This document shows, piece by piece, positions 11,989-23,128 of a stretch of DNA of 64,000 nucleotides; position 1 is the stretch's first letter; each line of letters starts with the position of its first letter. The position numbers and the translations under genes are program-made. The notes below the pieces were generated by a model, which saw only the letters and a list, made by a program, of their open reading frames with translations, was not told where the DNA came from and ran no database searches. The DNA is from Sphaerulina vaccinii (lineage: Eukaryota > Ascomycota > Dothideomycetes > Mycosphaerellales > Mycosphaerellaceae). The DNA lies in contig JAKUDP010000001.1 in NCBI GenBank assembly GCA_022570795.1, positions 2,790,001 to 2,854,000 of the forward strand, read 5' to 3'.

Positions 11989-13103
11989 ATGGCCAGCTCG
12001 TCCTCCGCCGCCTTTGGTAAGACACCGCCTCATCACCATCACCACCACAACTAATACTTACATTAGAGGCCAACAATGGCGTCAAGCTTGTCGATCCTGC
12101 GCGAGACGCCCTCTACAAATACGATGCCGCCGAGCAAAAGAATATCGAGACCGCACGTCCTTGGAAAGCAGATCCACATCACTTCAAATATGTGCGCATA
12201 TCAGCCGTGGCACTGGTCAAGATGGTCATGCACGCGCGATCGGGAGGAGACATCGAGGTGATGGGGCTCATGCTTGGATACGTCGAGCACGAGACTTTCA
12301 TCGTCACAGACGCAGTCCGATTACCAGTCGAAGGCACAGAAACGCGAGTGAACGCTGGAGACGAGGCAAACGAGTACATTGTGACCTTTCTCGAAAAGTC
12401 GCGCGAGGCTGGACAGAAAGAGAACTCCGTCGGATGGTATCACAGTCATCCCGGATACGGCTGTTGGTTGTCAGGAATTGATGTGGGAACACAACACAAC
12501 TACCAGAGCTACAGCGACCCCTTCTTGGCTGTAGTCATCGACCCTCACCGAACTATCAGCTCAGGAAAGGTGGAAATTGGCGCATTCAGAACATATCCGG
12601 AGAACTACAAGCCGGAGGGCCAGGAGTCGTCGGCAGAAGGCATGGCTGCAGTACCCATGGCAAAAGCACAGGACTTCGGCGCACACGCAAACAGATACTA
12701 CCCGCTGGAGGTATCACACTTCAAATCAACGCTCGATAACAAGCTGCTCGAAGCACTCTGGAATAAGTACTGGGTGCAAACGCTGTCATCAACGCCACTT
12801 GACACCAACCACGACTATGTCACCAGCCAGATCGCCGACATGGCAGGCAAGACGAAGCTCGTTCAGGACATCACGAACAAGAGTAATGCTCCGCTCGGCG
12901 GCATCCAGTGGGGCAAGGGCAAGAACAAGAAAGATGAACAGATGACGAAGCTCGTCAAGGCAGCTGAGAAGATCGCCAGTGAGGAGAAGATGGGACTCAT
13001 GGCTTCCGTTGTCAAGGAGGGAGTCTTCGCTGACAGTGCTTCACAAGTGGCTGCAGCTGCTACTGCTGTAGAGAATGGAGCGGACACGAAAATGGAGGAT
13101 TAA
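11989..13103 (+). CDS. CSN5: COP9 signalosome subunit 5 (deneddylase)
   Basis: The JAMM metalloprotease that removes Nedd8 from cullins, controlling SCF ubiquitin ligases. In Aspergillus the complex couples light and development to secondary metabolism. Exon 1 is 28 nt (11989-12016); a 50-nt intron (12017-12066) contains a CAT/CAC-rich run; exon 2 is 12067-13103. The product is 354 aa, the usual length. The full JAMM zinc site is visible: E73 (in EVMGLMLG), H135 and H137 (in WYHSHPGYG) and D148 (in SGIDVGTQ), with S145 in between. The N-terminal lead KYDAAEQKNI is typical of CSN5 and separates it from the proteasome subunit Rpn11. The tail is Ala-rich and acidic. It is divergently transcribed from POL3. 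Confidence 0.96.
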
Positions 13104-13364
13104 GTGTTGGTCCATACCTTATCAGTGACGATTACGACACGTACAGTGGTTGCTCAAGCGTACCAGGTACCATATGAGGGGCTGAGGTTGAAATACTCGG
13201 TGGTGCGACTACGAAACAACGCATAGATATGTAGGCGTGTCCAAAGCAGCCGGAGCGCCAACGCTTGAACCCACAAGACCGCTCATCCAGTTCGTCAACA
13301 TAAACGCAACCCGTTCCCAAACATGTCTTTGTACAATGTCGACGCTGTCTCCAACAAGACATCA

Positions 13365-15437
13365 CTACCTCGTTCTGCTGGCACTGCCAACTTTCCCGTT
13401 ATGGCTTTTAGACACAGTACGTTTGCCAGTCGCGCTCTTCTGCGTTCCCAGCGCCGGCGCTGAGATGTCTCTCCTTTCCTTGATATTCACCTGCCCTTCA
13501 AGCATCTGTTTCCGAGGCGTCATTTGCCCATCGGCGATACTCTTCGCCCGGCCTCTCCTGTACGCAATCGCCGCAAGCGCAGCCGCTCTGTCGAAAGTCG
13601 GAGCTGAGCCAGATCGATCGCGTTGAGGAGACATCACGGTAGGTGGAATGTTCTCAGCGTCTGTCGTGTGGAAGGTCGGCTTGGCAGGAGTGAACTGCAT
13701 TGGAATCGTGGTCGTCGTTGTTATTGTGCGGACGGATCCATGGGGTCGTGCTGGTGTAGCTATTAGCCCGGGTGTCTGAGGGCTGGAAGGGGCGAGAGGT
13801 ACTTTGACAGTGGAGGCGGATGGGGTGGTGGCTCGTGAAGAACGCGAAGCTGGCTCAGCAGGGGTAGGGCGAGGTGCAATGGGCTCCTCCTCTTCATCAT
13901 CCATGATTGCCTCGTCATTCACAGCATCCCGCGCATGCTTATCAACCTCGACGTTGTCTCCTGTCATGGTCATACTTCGCTCAAATTCGTCCTCTAGCGT
14001 GGGTTGTTCTGGCTGAGCCATTTCGATATCCTCCATAGCCACCTCAACTTCTAGCTCCACTTCTGGCTGCGGCTTTATCGAGACTGCACTGTCTGATATC
14101 TCAGCCTCGGCACTCTCGCTTCTGGGTGAAGGTATTATAGAACGCATCGTGCTTCGAATGTTCTCGAGTGCTTCAGCGAACGGGCCCGACTTCAGGAGTA
14201 AATCGTGTCCGCTGGTTCTTCTTGACTGGCACCCACAGCACTTGAACTGGCACTCCAGACGCATAAACTCTGCGAGTTCCTCGGCCTCCTCTCGTTTGGC
14301 CTTCTCTTGCCGTAGCTGTTCGATGACTTGTTTCATTTCCACCATCTTCTTGGTCACGACACCAATGTTCTCTTTATCATCTGACAGTGGTGATTGTGGT
14401 CTTTTGTGGGGCGAACGTCTCCGCATCACTTGAGGGCTCGTTAGATCATCGTCCTCCTGGTTTCCCAATGGTAATGCGATCATGCCTTCCGCAGCTATCC
14501 GTGCCACTTCTTCCTCTTTCAAGCTTGTCTTCAGCGCATCCTTCTCCTGCTCTACAGTCTTGACATGAGTTTTCAGCCTATCCAGCTCTTCTTGCAAAGC
14601 TACCATCTGATACTGTGCATCGAATGTCTGCTGCTCCCTTTGCTGCACTTTGCGCTTCTCCATGTCAAAGCCGGATTGTGTAATTCGTAGACTGTTTCGA
14701 GTAGATTTGAGCTCTTCTTGCAGCTTCAATACTGCCGAGGACGACTTGAAAGCCTCCTTTCGTACTTTGCGAACCTCTTTCTCATATACTGAGAGTTGTG
14801 ACGTTTGAGTCTCCTTGAAAGTCGTGAACTCGTCCTACCAACTGTCAGTCTCCTGGTTCCATGGATAGCCACCACAACTTACCATAACAACGTCCAGCCT
14901 CTTAGTGATTTTTCGTTCTCGGTCGCGTCCCTCATCGCCTTCCTTTTTCAGCCTCCGTACTTCCTCTCTAAGTCTCTTCACATCACTCTCAGCCTCTTCT
15001 CGTGCGACCTGAGCTCTCCTTAGCTCTGCTTCATGCCTCTTCCTCCTCTCTGCACTCTCGGCATCTCGATCGCGGACATCCAGATGCTCAAATCTCTTAA
15101 CGAGGCCCTGGACATCGCTGTTCGTTCTGGCATGGACACTTCGCTGGAAAGCATGTATCTCTGGGAGAGAGGGGCTAGTAGGTAGCGCGAAGCCAGTTTC
15201 TTTGACGGGACTGTGCCTTCGAGGATCATAATCGGAAAAGAGGTTTGCTGCTCTTCGTGTTGGCGATGATCGCGGTGAAGGCTGGTCTATGTATGGATCG
15301 GAGTCGGCAGAGGTCGTTTTGGAGGAGATGATACTGGCGGGTCGCGAACGGCTGTTGTGGACGCGCTCGGGCGACAAGGACTGCAGAGACTCGCGCAGTG
15401 GGAAGCGGAATGGCGACGGCGGGTCCATGGCCGACAT
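13365..15437 (-). CDS. Coiled-coil protein with disordered ends, function unknown
   Basis: Two exons, 15437-14883 and 14834-13365, with a 48-nt intron (14835-14882), give 674 aa. Residues 1-115 are Ser/Pro/Arg-rich with many SP sites (for example SLSPERV, PSPRSSPTRR), suggestive of phosphorylation by proline-directed kinases. Residues of about 115-330 form charged heptad-type coiled coil (runs such as RLREEVRRLKKE). At its end sits a short Cys cluster, CQFKCCGC. The C-terminal 300 residues are acidic, then Thr/Pro-rich, then basic, with another disordered tail. The layout recalls fungal spindle-pole-body or septum-associated scaffold proteins, but I do not recognise a specific family. It converges with CSN5, 261 bp apart. 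Confidence 0.75.
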
Positions 15438-15739
15438 GACTGCTCGTTCAGAAGAGGTGAGAGTGATTAGTGTGCAATGCGATCATATCGAGGATTCGAG
15501 GTGAGCTGTTGGTGCTTTCTCAATGTGGACATCGTCCTGGTCGCGACTTTCTGTTGTTTGGGCAACAGCGGGCCGTGCTTGGCTCCTTCCCTACAATGAC
15601 GCGCTCGAGCACGCGACTTACAACTACAACACTTCCTCTTGCTCAACGACTGCCATTGAGTATCGCCGTCTATCTGGACTAATCACAATAGTCTCCCGCT
15701 GTATCATTGATATGCTGTCGATACTGAAGCTGCACACGC
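15438..15739. other. Short intergenic region
   Basis: A tandem arrangement: the promoter of the coiled-coil gene lies directly downstream of the small secreted protein gene. I see no further feature. Confidence 0.5.
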
Positions 15740-16333
15740 CTAGCCCGAGGCGATGGTGCTACAAGTCACAACCCACTTCTTGCCTTCCTTCGAAGGAACA
15801 CAAGCAAACATCGAAGTCGACTCGAATCGAAGCTCAAATGTGCCATTCTTGCTCCCCTTAAAGTTCACATTTCCCGTGGAGTTGTTGGCTCCGTTGATGC
15901 CAATTCCGGTTCCTGCAGTGTCACAGTTAGCAAGATGGTCTAAACAGCGTGCCTCAGAGAACTCTTACCGATCTCCATGATATCCGGTGTGATCTTGTAG
16001 CCTCCACCGAGGCCAAAGTCGGACGAGCCAGCGTTCAGACCACCTGAGAATCGTATCAGCATATTGGTCCGGGATGCCATCCTCTTGTCGTCACCCACCT
16101 CCATATGCAACACCATTCTGCCAGTTCACACCACATCCGGCGCCAATGTCGCCAAATGGACTCAGCTTGCCTCCTGCTGCAACAAAGCCTTCTCCTCCAG
16201 TAGCATTGTTGCTTTTTCCAATGCTTAGGATGGTGACGTTTGATGCTGATGCGCTTTGTCGATATTGTAGTCTGGCGGAAACTGCTCCGGTCAGCGCGAT
16301 GAGCGCCAGAAAGATAGTGTTCGAAGCGAACAT
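15740..16333 (-). CDS. Small secreted protein (160 aa, three exons)
   Basis: I rebuilt this from exons 16333-16099, 16043-15969 and 15912-15740, separated by introns of 55 nt (16044-16098) and 56 nt (15913-15968), both GT-AG with frame kept to a TAG at 15740-15742. Residues 1-20 (MFASNTIFLALIALTGAVSA) look like a signal peptide. The mature part has a possible kexin-like or early basic site (RLQYRQ), N-glycosylation sequons (NVT, NAT, NST, NGT), a Gly-rich centre (DFGLGGGYKI) and three cysteines (one in GCGVN, two near the C-terminus). The end reads KKWVVTCSTIASG. I do not recognise a family. Size, secretion and cysteines fit a cell-wall or apoplastic protein, and an effector role is possible but unproven. 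Confidence 0.8.
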
Positions 16334-16834
16334 TGTGAAGAATTTAGTCTGGGACTACTGATGAACGAGTGGCTGAGGAAGGAATCAATTGCTGACAGAA
16401 TAGAATAATGCAGGGAGGCGAATGATCGTTACATATCAAGAATCGAAGCTTCTAACCAGCACTCGTAATTCGCATCACGAAGTTCTACCTTGAAGGCTTG
16501 GTCGTTGTCAGCGAGCTTGGTCTTCACCTTGAGCCGAAATTAGCTCTGAAGCTGCTAGGTCACCTTGTCTCGGAATCCTGGTAGATCGTGGACCGATCGG
16601 ATTTACGGAGCCTCGATATAACCACGAGATTCCGCTTCTGTTTCTTCACCTGTCCGTGGTAACGATATCGATTCAATGCTACACGGATCCGCTCGGCTTG
16701 CGTCGGTATGCAACACTGGGGTGTATGAATGTCGAATATCGAGTACTGGAAGAAGGCTATGTGCTGAGCTATGGCTGTTTGACGCGACCGAAGTGGTCGT
16801 GCTTTTTGCCAACACGATAGTGTGCCTACACGGT
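16334..16834. other. Intergenic region
   Basis: Lies between the stop of the MFS transporter gene and the start of the small secreted protein gene, both on the minus strand. It holds the promoter of the latter. I see no gene or repeat. Confidence 0.5.
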
Positions 16835-18549
16835 CTAGACAAGGTAACGGAAGCCCTTCCTCACAGCCTGAGTCTCGACAGCATCCACTCCTGATACAAC
16901 AGCCTCGACGCCTTCACCTCGATCGAGCTTCTTGTTAGCACGTACCAGGACGATTCGGAGGACGCCCGCCATGATGATCGACATGACCAGAGTTCCGCAA
17001 TTGACCGAGAACGCAATGATGTATCTTGGTCCTCCCGAGTACATGTAGGAAGCGTAGATCTGCGATGCGTTCGAAATGGCGTTGATAATGGCAATTGCTG
17101 CAGCACGCTTTGCTGGAGGACGCGAGATGGTGTTCGATATCCAGGCGAGGATAATGACTGGAAGAACAGACGAAAGGGTCAGCAAGTATCTCAGGCTAGC
17201 CTCGCAGTGCTGGTTTACTTACCATACGACGTGTAGACTCCGGGGACCATCAACATCATGGCCACATATCGAGGAGCGACTGACGTGGTCGCAGCCGCTA
17301 ACACGAAGGCTGCAATTCCAACGAGCAGAGGCAGCGTGATATGGAGGAATCGTTCCCCAGTTTTGTCGGCGTGGAGAGCGTTGCCAAAGGCGCAGAAGAC
17401 TGCGAGAATATAAGGAGGAGCCGTAAGCAAGAGCGAGATGATCTTGCTGTAGCCCAGCGTCTGGACAACAGTCGGAAAGAAGTTTGTCACAGAGGCGGCA
17501 GAGACCACGCCGAGAAGCATGAGCATCAGGATCCAGACCTTGATGTCTCTCACTGCCAAGGTGAAGCCGTGGAAGAATGACTGATCTTCGCTGCTGGTCC
17601 AGTCATCCACTCCAACATCTTCCTGCAATCGCCAGACTGCGAGCTGGCGTTCTTCTTCGGTGAGCCATTTCGTGGTCGTTGGGAAGTTCGGCAAGATGAA
17701 GAAGCAGATACTGGCGACTACGATAGTCACTGCGCCTTCAATGACTGCTGGCTGTTAGGGGTGGTTCTGGAGAATACGCTTGTCACTTACTGAAAAGCCA
17801 TCTCCAGGCCGGGAGACCAAGCTTGCGATCCATTCCATCAGTGATGCCGGCCGCGATCAGTCCAGCGAAGGCACCGGAGATGAGCGATCCAGAGTACAAA
17901 ACAGCAGAGCGAAAGGCGAGTTCCTTTCTTGTGTACCAGCACGATAGGAAGAACAGGCAGCCTGGAAAGTAGGCAGCCTCCACGAATCCCAAGAAGAATC
18001 TGATGACTACTAAGTGTGTGAAGTTCTTCGCAGCCGCCGTACACAGCGAAACAATACCCCATACAACCATCATGCCAGGCAGGAACAAGGCTGGCTTGCC
18101 TATCTTGTTCAAGAACAAGTTACTCGGAACTTGCTATTCGCCTTGTCAGCTATAACTCTAACCTTATCCAATGACCAGCCCCTACTCACCATCAAGATAT
18201 ATCCGACAAACAGAATCGAAACGCAAGTCTCATATTGCGAATCCGTAAGCCCAAGATCCTCCTCCAGGCCAGGTGTCCCAGCAAGTCTCGCCGTGGCAAT
18301 ATTGTTACGATCCAGATAGTTCAAGATATACATGATGATAACAGGCGGCAAAAGTCTCATATCAATCTTCCTCGTCAATTTCTTCTCCAAACGCTCTCTA
18401 TCAGCCGGATTCATTTCTTGAACCAAAGGCGGAGGGACCAAGCCTCCTCGAGGATGTTGCTTGTTGACATCGTCGTCCACTTCGTCAAGATATTCGGTGA
18501 CATCCTTATCGTCGCCAGATATCCGATCGCTAACATGGTCGTGAGCCAT
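16835..18549 (-). CDS. MFS transporter, ACS (Dal5/Tna1-like) family
   Basis: A plasma-membrane anion:cation symporter of the kind that imports allantoate, nicotinate, biotin or related carboxylates. Four exons: 18549-18190, 18133-17791, 17744-17223 and 17157-16835, with introns of 56, 46 and 65 nt, giving 515 aa. A hydrophilic N-terminus of about 65 residues precedes the first membrane segment (LLPPVIIMYILNYLDRNNIA), which holds the family motif YLDRNN. GYILMQVPSN is TM2. GFVEAAYFPGCLFFLSCWY and WRWLFIIEGAVTI are hallmark ACS segments, and the junction at WRWLF-IIEG fixes intron 2. About 12 TM segments are present. The substrate cannot be told from the sequence. The C-terminal TM segments are encoded in the last exon, followed by a cytosolic charged tail. 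Confidence 0.93.
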
Positions 18550-19307
18550 CTTTCATACAGAGATGGATGACGGCGACGAAATGAAAAGTACGATCGAGAA
18601 ATGATTCTCATCTTTTTCTTGTGGACGTGCAGAGAAGATATAGGATCACCATACTTACTAACGGACTCCACCATGCCACCGAGATGCATTTGAAGGTCCC
18701 GGTGACCCCATGGGTGACATTGTTGGACTCCACTGGAGACTCCACCTGGAGAACTCGCGTGGTCTTGAGCCCAATGGTTCGACGTCGATACGAAAACGCG
18801 ATATGGAGAACAGTGGATTCATGCACACAAAAATGTTGAATATGGAAGTGATGTGCCTGCCCGTCGGCCCTTCTCGCCTCGCGCAGGTCGCGATGTGGAG
18901 AGGCGGTCCGGCAGACTGGAAAGAGTGTCCCGAGACAGTTCAAATGCCGATGCATGGATATTGAAATGTATAAAAGTGAAGCTATCGGACAGCTCATCAG
19001 AAAGCGAGGTCGCCTGACAGATACCTATCGGACCGTTCATGCTGCGAGTGATGTGTAAGCACTCGAGACCTGCAGAGGAAGATGCAACGATAATGCACAG
19101 TAGCGTGACGTGACAGTCTGGCATAATTCTGTTCGAGTATGCCTATCAGAAACTAAGAAGGCTTTCGGTGATATCTCTGTCAGTGTCTTGGGTATGCCTC
19201 TAGCGTTCTGTATTTCCTTTGGAACCGGTTCACTCCATCAGAAAATCATTCACCCTATGCGCGTCGTCAATCACCCTTCCGCTTGGCGGGTGTCGTACAA
19301 CAGAAGT
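18550..19307. other. Intergenic region
   Basis: The promoter of the MFS gene and the 3' flank of the SRA gene. A TATAAAAG octamer lies on the plus strand near 18967 but has no plus-strand gene downstream within 2 kb. Nothing else is recognised. Confidence 0.5.
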
Positions 19308-20782
19308 TCAACGCTGGTCCGCATCGGCTCTCTCATTTTGCACCGCAGTCTCTTCCGCTGAAGACGTCTCCTGGTGCTCTGGTACGTTGAACATTCTTAT
19401 CCTGAGTGTGTCCGCCCACCATCCTGGTTGCATGCCTGGTAGATGTCGTACAGGTACAGCTGTTGAGGGATCCGAGTCGCTTAATGGGCTCTCTGGTGAT
19501 GCTGGCTGTACATGTATTTTCGGACTCGTCTCAGTCATGCCATCGATCGCCGGCACAGGCTCTGGTGATTTTGGTTGTGCATTCTTCCGCTCGAGCAACT
19601 CCCTCTTGCGGGGCCACTTCTGTTTTGCGTGCTCCATGCTGTGTAATCGCCTATACATTGTGTAGTCCTCCACTTCGTCCACCCACGGTCGTGCAAGGAC
19701 CGTATCGAAACTGATTTGATTGGGCAGTCTCTCGAAGGTCACAGTGTAGTTCGACGACCAGCCTGCAATTTTGTACCTGCGACATGAAAGTTCAGCTCAT
19801 CTCATTCTACTGCGTTATAATGGGCAACATGTATGGTGGAGAGAGGGAGCATTGTAATGCATACAGCCCATCGTATCTCAGGCCTGCTCTAGGCTTCCAA
19901 GGACTGTGCATTCGATGACTTCTCAGTATGCGAATAGGGTTCCGTGACTGCGGCGAGGCTGCAGTTAAGCGATACCGTCCGGGGTCGTCACTGCGAGGAC
20001 GATACCGAATGATTTCACCATCTGATGAGTCTATCTCGTCGCTGCCTGTCAGGACAACTGCATACGCCGCTTCTGCGTCGTAGACAATGCCGCCATCGCC
20101 GCTGTCGCTGTCGATAATGCCAGCACGGTAAGCAAAGAGTCCACTGATCCACCAGCTATTCGAGGTCAGCTATTGATGGATTTGAGCATTCGATTTGATT
20201 GTCCTACTCTCCAGGTACAAATCCCAGGCTTCCAGCCTTTCTGGACACCGTCGGGCCAAGTCTCGAGTCAGGGCTCTTCAGCCACTTCGCAATCAGCTTC
20301 TGATCGTCCGTATCTTCCAGCTTGCAAATTCCATGAAGCCTTCCGCCAGGTTCGTACAAAAAGCCCTCGAACACGCCGGGGAGATCGCCGAACTTGCTGA
20401 ACCAAGCAGCCTGCAATGTCTCGCATCTCTCGATTAGTTTAGTCGGCCATCTAGTGGCAAAGCCCGTCACTATTTTGATAGCGAGATGAATGCGACTGTA
20501 GCGTATGTCCTCGCGACTGTTCTCGCATTCCATGAGTTTGCGGATCAGATCGTCCATGGTCAGTAGGTCGTCGGAGGTTAGCGCATCAGGCCCATCACGA
20601 GCAACTTGGCGGTCTAATGTATCTCGAATCCAGCGGGTCCGCTGCAGAAGGAAATCGCGAGACAAGGCTTCGGCACTGGTCGTCTTTTCTCGTTGTGCTC
20701 CCAAGAAGGGGCTGTCCGGCGATATAACGCTGTCTCTTGTGTTGTGTCGTCCGAATGTTGCAGCAGGACGCGGTGCCGCCAT
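19308..20782 (-). CDS. SRA-YDG domain protein
   Basis: A likely reader of modified cytosine: the SRA (SET and RING associated) domain of UHRF1, SUVH and some restriction enzymes flips methyl- or hydroxymethyl-cytosine out of DNA. Three exons, 20782-20208, 20155-19865 and 19776-19308, with 52-nt and 88-nt introns, give 444 aa. Joining them restores the domain: GSLGFVPGDWW at the exon 1/2 junction (compare VPG...GD), then SGLFAYRAGI, VYDAEAAYAVVLTGSDE, NPIRILRSHR, and GLRYDGLYKIAGW across the exon 2/3 junction, the diagnostic YDG motif. An in-frame Met at 20863 would add 27 residues. The N-terminal half is helical and charged without a RING, PHD or Tudor domain that I can see. The Pro/Ser-rich C-terminus is probably disordered. 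It is divergent from LEU2. The domain call is good; the function is inferred. Confidence 0.82.
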
Positions 20783-21346
20783 GTTCGATTTGTCGAGGTA
20801 ACAGAAGAGTGGTGAAGCTGTCTTTGCAGAAAGAGCACAACTACTCAATGTCAGTGGAGGCAAGCATGCAGCATCTCTGAGAGGGAGGAGCGGATTTCCT
20901 TAAGACGCAGTCACCTTAGTAGCATAAGGTAGTCTCGCTCTGGGCAACTTGATCACCAGGCTCTTGCCACATCATCTTCATACATCTCGACGACTTCAGG
21001 ACTACTGCTCTGAATCTCCTCATACTGTTCTCAGCACAGAGATCGCGGCGTCTTGAAGTTGTTTTGCGGGTGAAGCACTCAGTCGCGCGTGCATCTCTCA
21101 CAACGTGCAGCTCGCTGACAGCTTCTTGGTCCGGTCCATGGCCCATGGTACATCAGTAAAGATGCTGGCCTGGTTTGGCTCTCTTGCAAGGGTGATGTTG
21201 GTTGATGGAATCAGGATGGGGACGGATCTGGAACCTCTGATGACTCCGCCGGCTTCCGAGGCGAAACAAGTGGGATGCAACAACTGTGCATCAAAATTAA
21301 ACCACCGCGACCACAAGACAACAAACATCCAAATCGGTTTGCCAAT
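20783..21346. promoter_or_regulatory. Divergent promoter, SRA-YDG gene / LEU2
   Basis: 564 bp between the two start codons, divergently transcribed. I looked for a Leu3-type CCGGNNCCGG site and found none exact. No clear TATA box is seen. Confidence 0.4.
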
Positions 21347-22705
21347 ATGCCTACTTACAATATCGTCGTTTTCGGAGGTATGAATCTCTTTTGCTCGGCC
21401 CAAACCGCAAACCAACTGACAACAACTCCCAGGTGACCACTGCGGTCCAGAAGTAAGCATAAGTGCTGTGCCATTGATATCTGCAGTACTGACATAACCT
21501 CAGGTCACAGCAGAAGCATTGAAGGTAACACAGATCCTAGCGATTTCTGCTACCGCACATGCTCACAATCAATTCACAGATTCTCGATGTTGTAGACAAG
21601 AGCAATGCCGACGTTCACTTCAAGATTGAGGAGCACCCACTTGGAGGCGTATGACCAACATGCTCAGATCAGCACGGATCTCCACTAACGTTAGCAGGCC
21701 TCAATCGATGCACACGGCGAGCCGTTGACAGATGCAGCTCTCGCAGCAGCCAAAGCCGCCGATGCCGTTATTCTCGGTGCCATTGGTGGACCGAAATGGG
21801 GAACTGGCAAGGTTCGTCCTGAGCAAGGAATCCTCAGACTTCGAAAGGAAATGGGCACATACGGCAACCTTCGACCATGCTTCTTCGCCTCCGAGAGCTT
21901 AGTCAAGTCTTCACCGTTGAAGGAGGATGTTTGCCGAGGCGTCAACTTCAACATCGTCCGCGAGCTCACTGGTGGTATCTATTTCGGCGAGCGAACAGAA
22001 GACGATGGCTCTGGCTTCGCTATGGATACCGAACCATACTCGCGCCACGAGATCGAGCGCGTCACTAGACTCGCTGCTCACCTTGCTCTTGCTGAGGATC
22101 CACCTGCACCTGTCTGGTCTCTCGACAAGGCGAACGTCATGGCTACAAGCAGATTGTGGAGAAAGACAGTGACGGATGTCATGGAGAAGGAGTTCCCACA
22201 GCTGAAGCTTGGCCACCATCTCATCGATTCTGCTGCTATGCTCATGATCAAGAATCCAAGACAGCTCAACGGAATCATTGTCACCAGCAACCTGTTCGGT
22301 GACATTATCAGCGACGAGGCCTCAGTCATTCCTGGATCTCTTGGCCTGCTTCCCAGCGCTAGCTTGACAGCATCGCCAGATGGAAAGAGCAGGTGCAACG
22401 GTATCTACGAGCCAATTCACGGTAAGTCAAGCATCGAAAGTCTGGTTCTTGACAGTAGCTAAACAATTTCAGGCTCCGCGCCAGACATCAGCGGCCAGGG
22501 CATCGTCAATCCTGTCGCCATGATCCTCTCTCTGGGCATGATGTTCAAGTACTCCTTGCAACAGCCAGAGCTCTCGAAGAAGATTGATGAGGCTGTTCGC
22601 AATGTCATCGAGAGTGGCATCAAGACCAAGGATATCGGTGGCTCTGCCAAGACTGCTGAAGTTGGCGATGCTGTTGCGAAGGAGCTTGCCTCTCTGCTCA
22701 AATAG
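21347..22705 (+). CDS. LEU2: 3-isopropylmalate dehydrogenase
   Basis: Third step of leucine biosynthesis: NAD-dependent oxidative decarboxylation of 3-isopropylmalate to 2-oxoisocaproate. Six exons: 21347-21377, 21432-21451, 21504-21524, 21580-21648, 21698-22421 and 22473-22705, giving 365 aa, the standard length. The first four exons are only 31, 20, 21 and 69 nt. They rebuild MPTYNIVVFGGDHCGPE, VTAEALK and the start of the fold. Substrate and cofactor motifs: AVILGAIGGPKW, RPEQGILRLRKEM (the family Arg residues), TGGIYFGER, and NLFGDIISDEASVIPGSLG (Mg-binding aspartates). GIYEPIHG-SAPDISGQG lies across intron 5. The C-terminus is the usual helical tail. The final exon and the large fifth exon make the identity certain. 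Confidence 0.95.
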
Positions 22706-23128
22706 ACGCACCAATGGAAGGAGGCTTGGGTATGAGGTTAACTTGGGAGCAAAAGTCTCCGCTGGATGTTGAAAAGCGCTTGAACTAGTCTGCGTCATGG
22801 ACGATGAGCTCTTATTGCATGAGCTTCTCACGCTTAATAGCAAGTATTTCCAATGCATTCCCAATTCTCAACAGCATCCCATCCGCGCCCTGCATGGCAT
22901 AACAGAGACAGCACAAACCACGAGAAATTCGAGATCTGTCCAAGTCAGCAAGTATACATCACCCACATTAACGAGGTTAACGGCATCTCTTGATCCAAAA
23001 TCGATATTAGTTCATCTAACCCCTCTCCCTACAGCTGAGAATACTCCCACCAACTCAAGCGAATCGTACATCTTATCGCTCAGCCCAGCATTCCTCGCCG
23101 GCTGCCTCAATTCCATACATTGACCCCA
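22706..23128. other. Convergent intergenic region
   Basis: Lies between the stops of LEU2 and the SANT-domain gene. I see no gene; it probably holds two 3' UTRs. Confidence 0.5.

Noticed and set aside
16505..16540. CAGCGAGCTTGGTCTT, a 16-nt match to CSE1 intron 3 in intergenic DNA.
   Set aside because: The match does not extend to either side and has no splice borders, so it is probably chance.
18967..18974. TATAAAAG box on the plus strand.
   Set aside because: No plus-strand gene follows within 2 kb, so a promoter is not supported.
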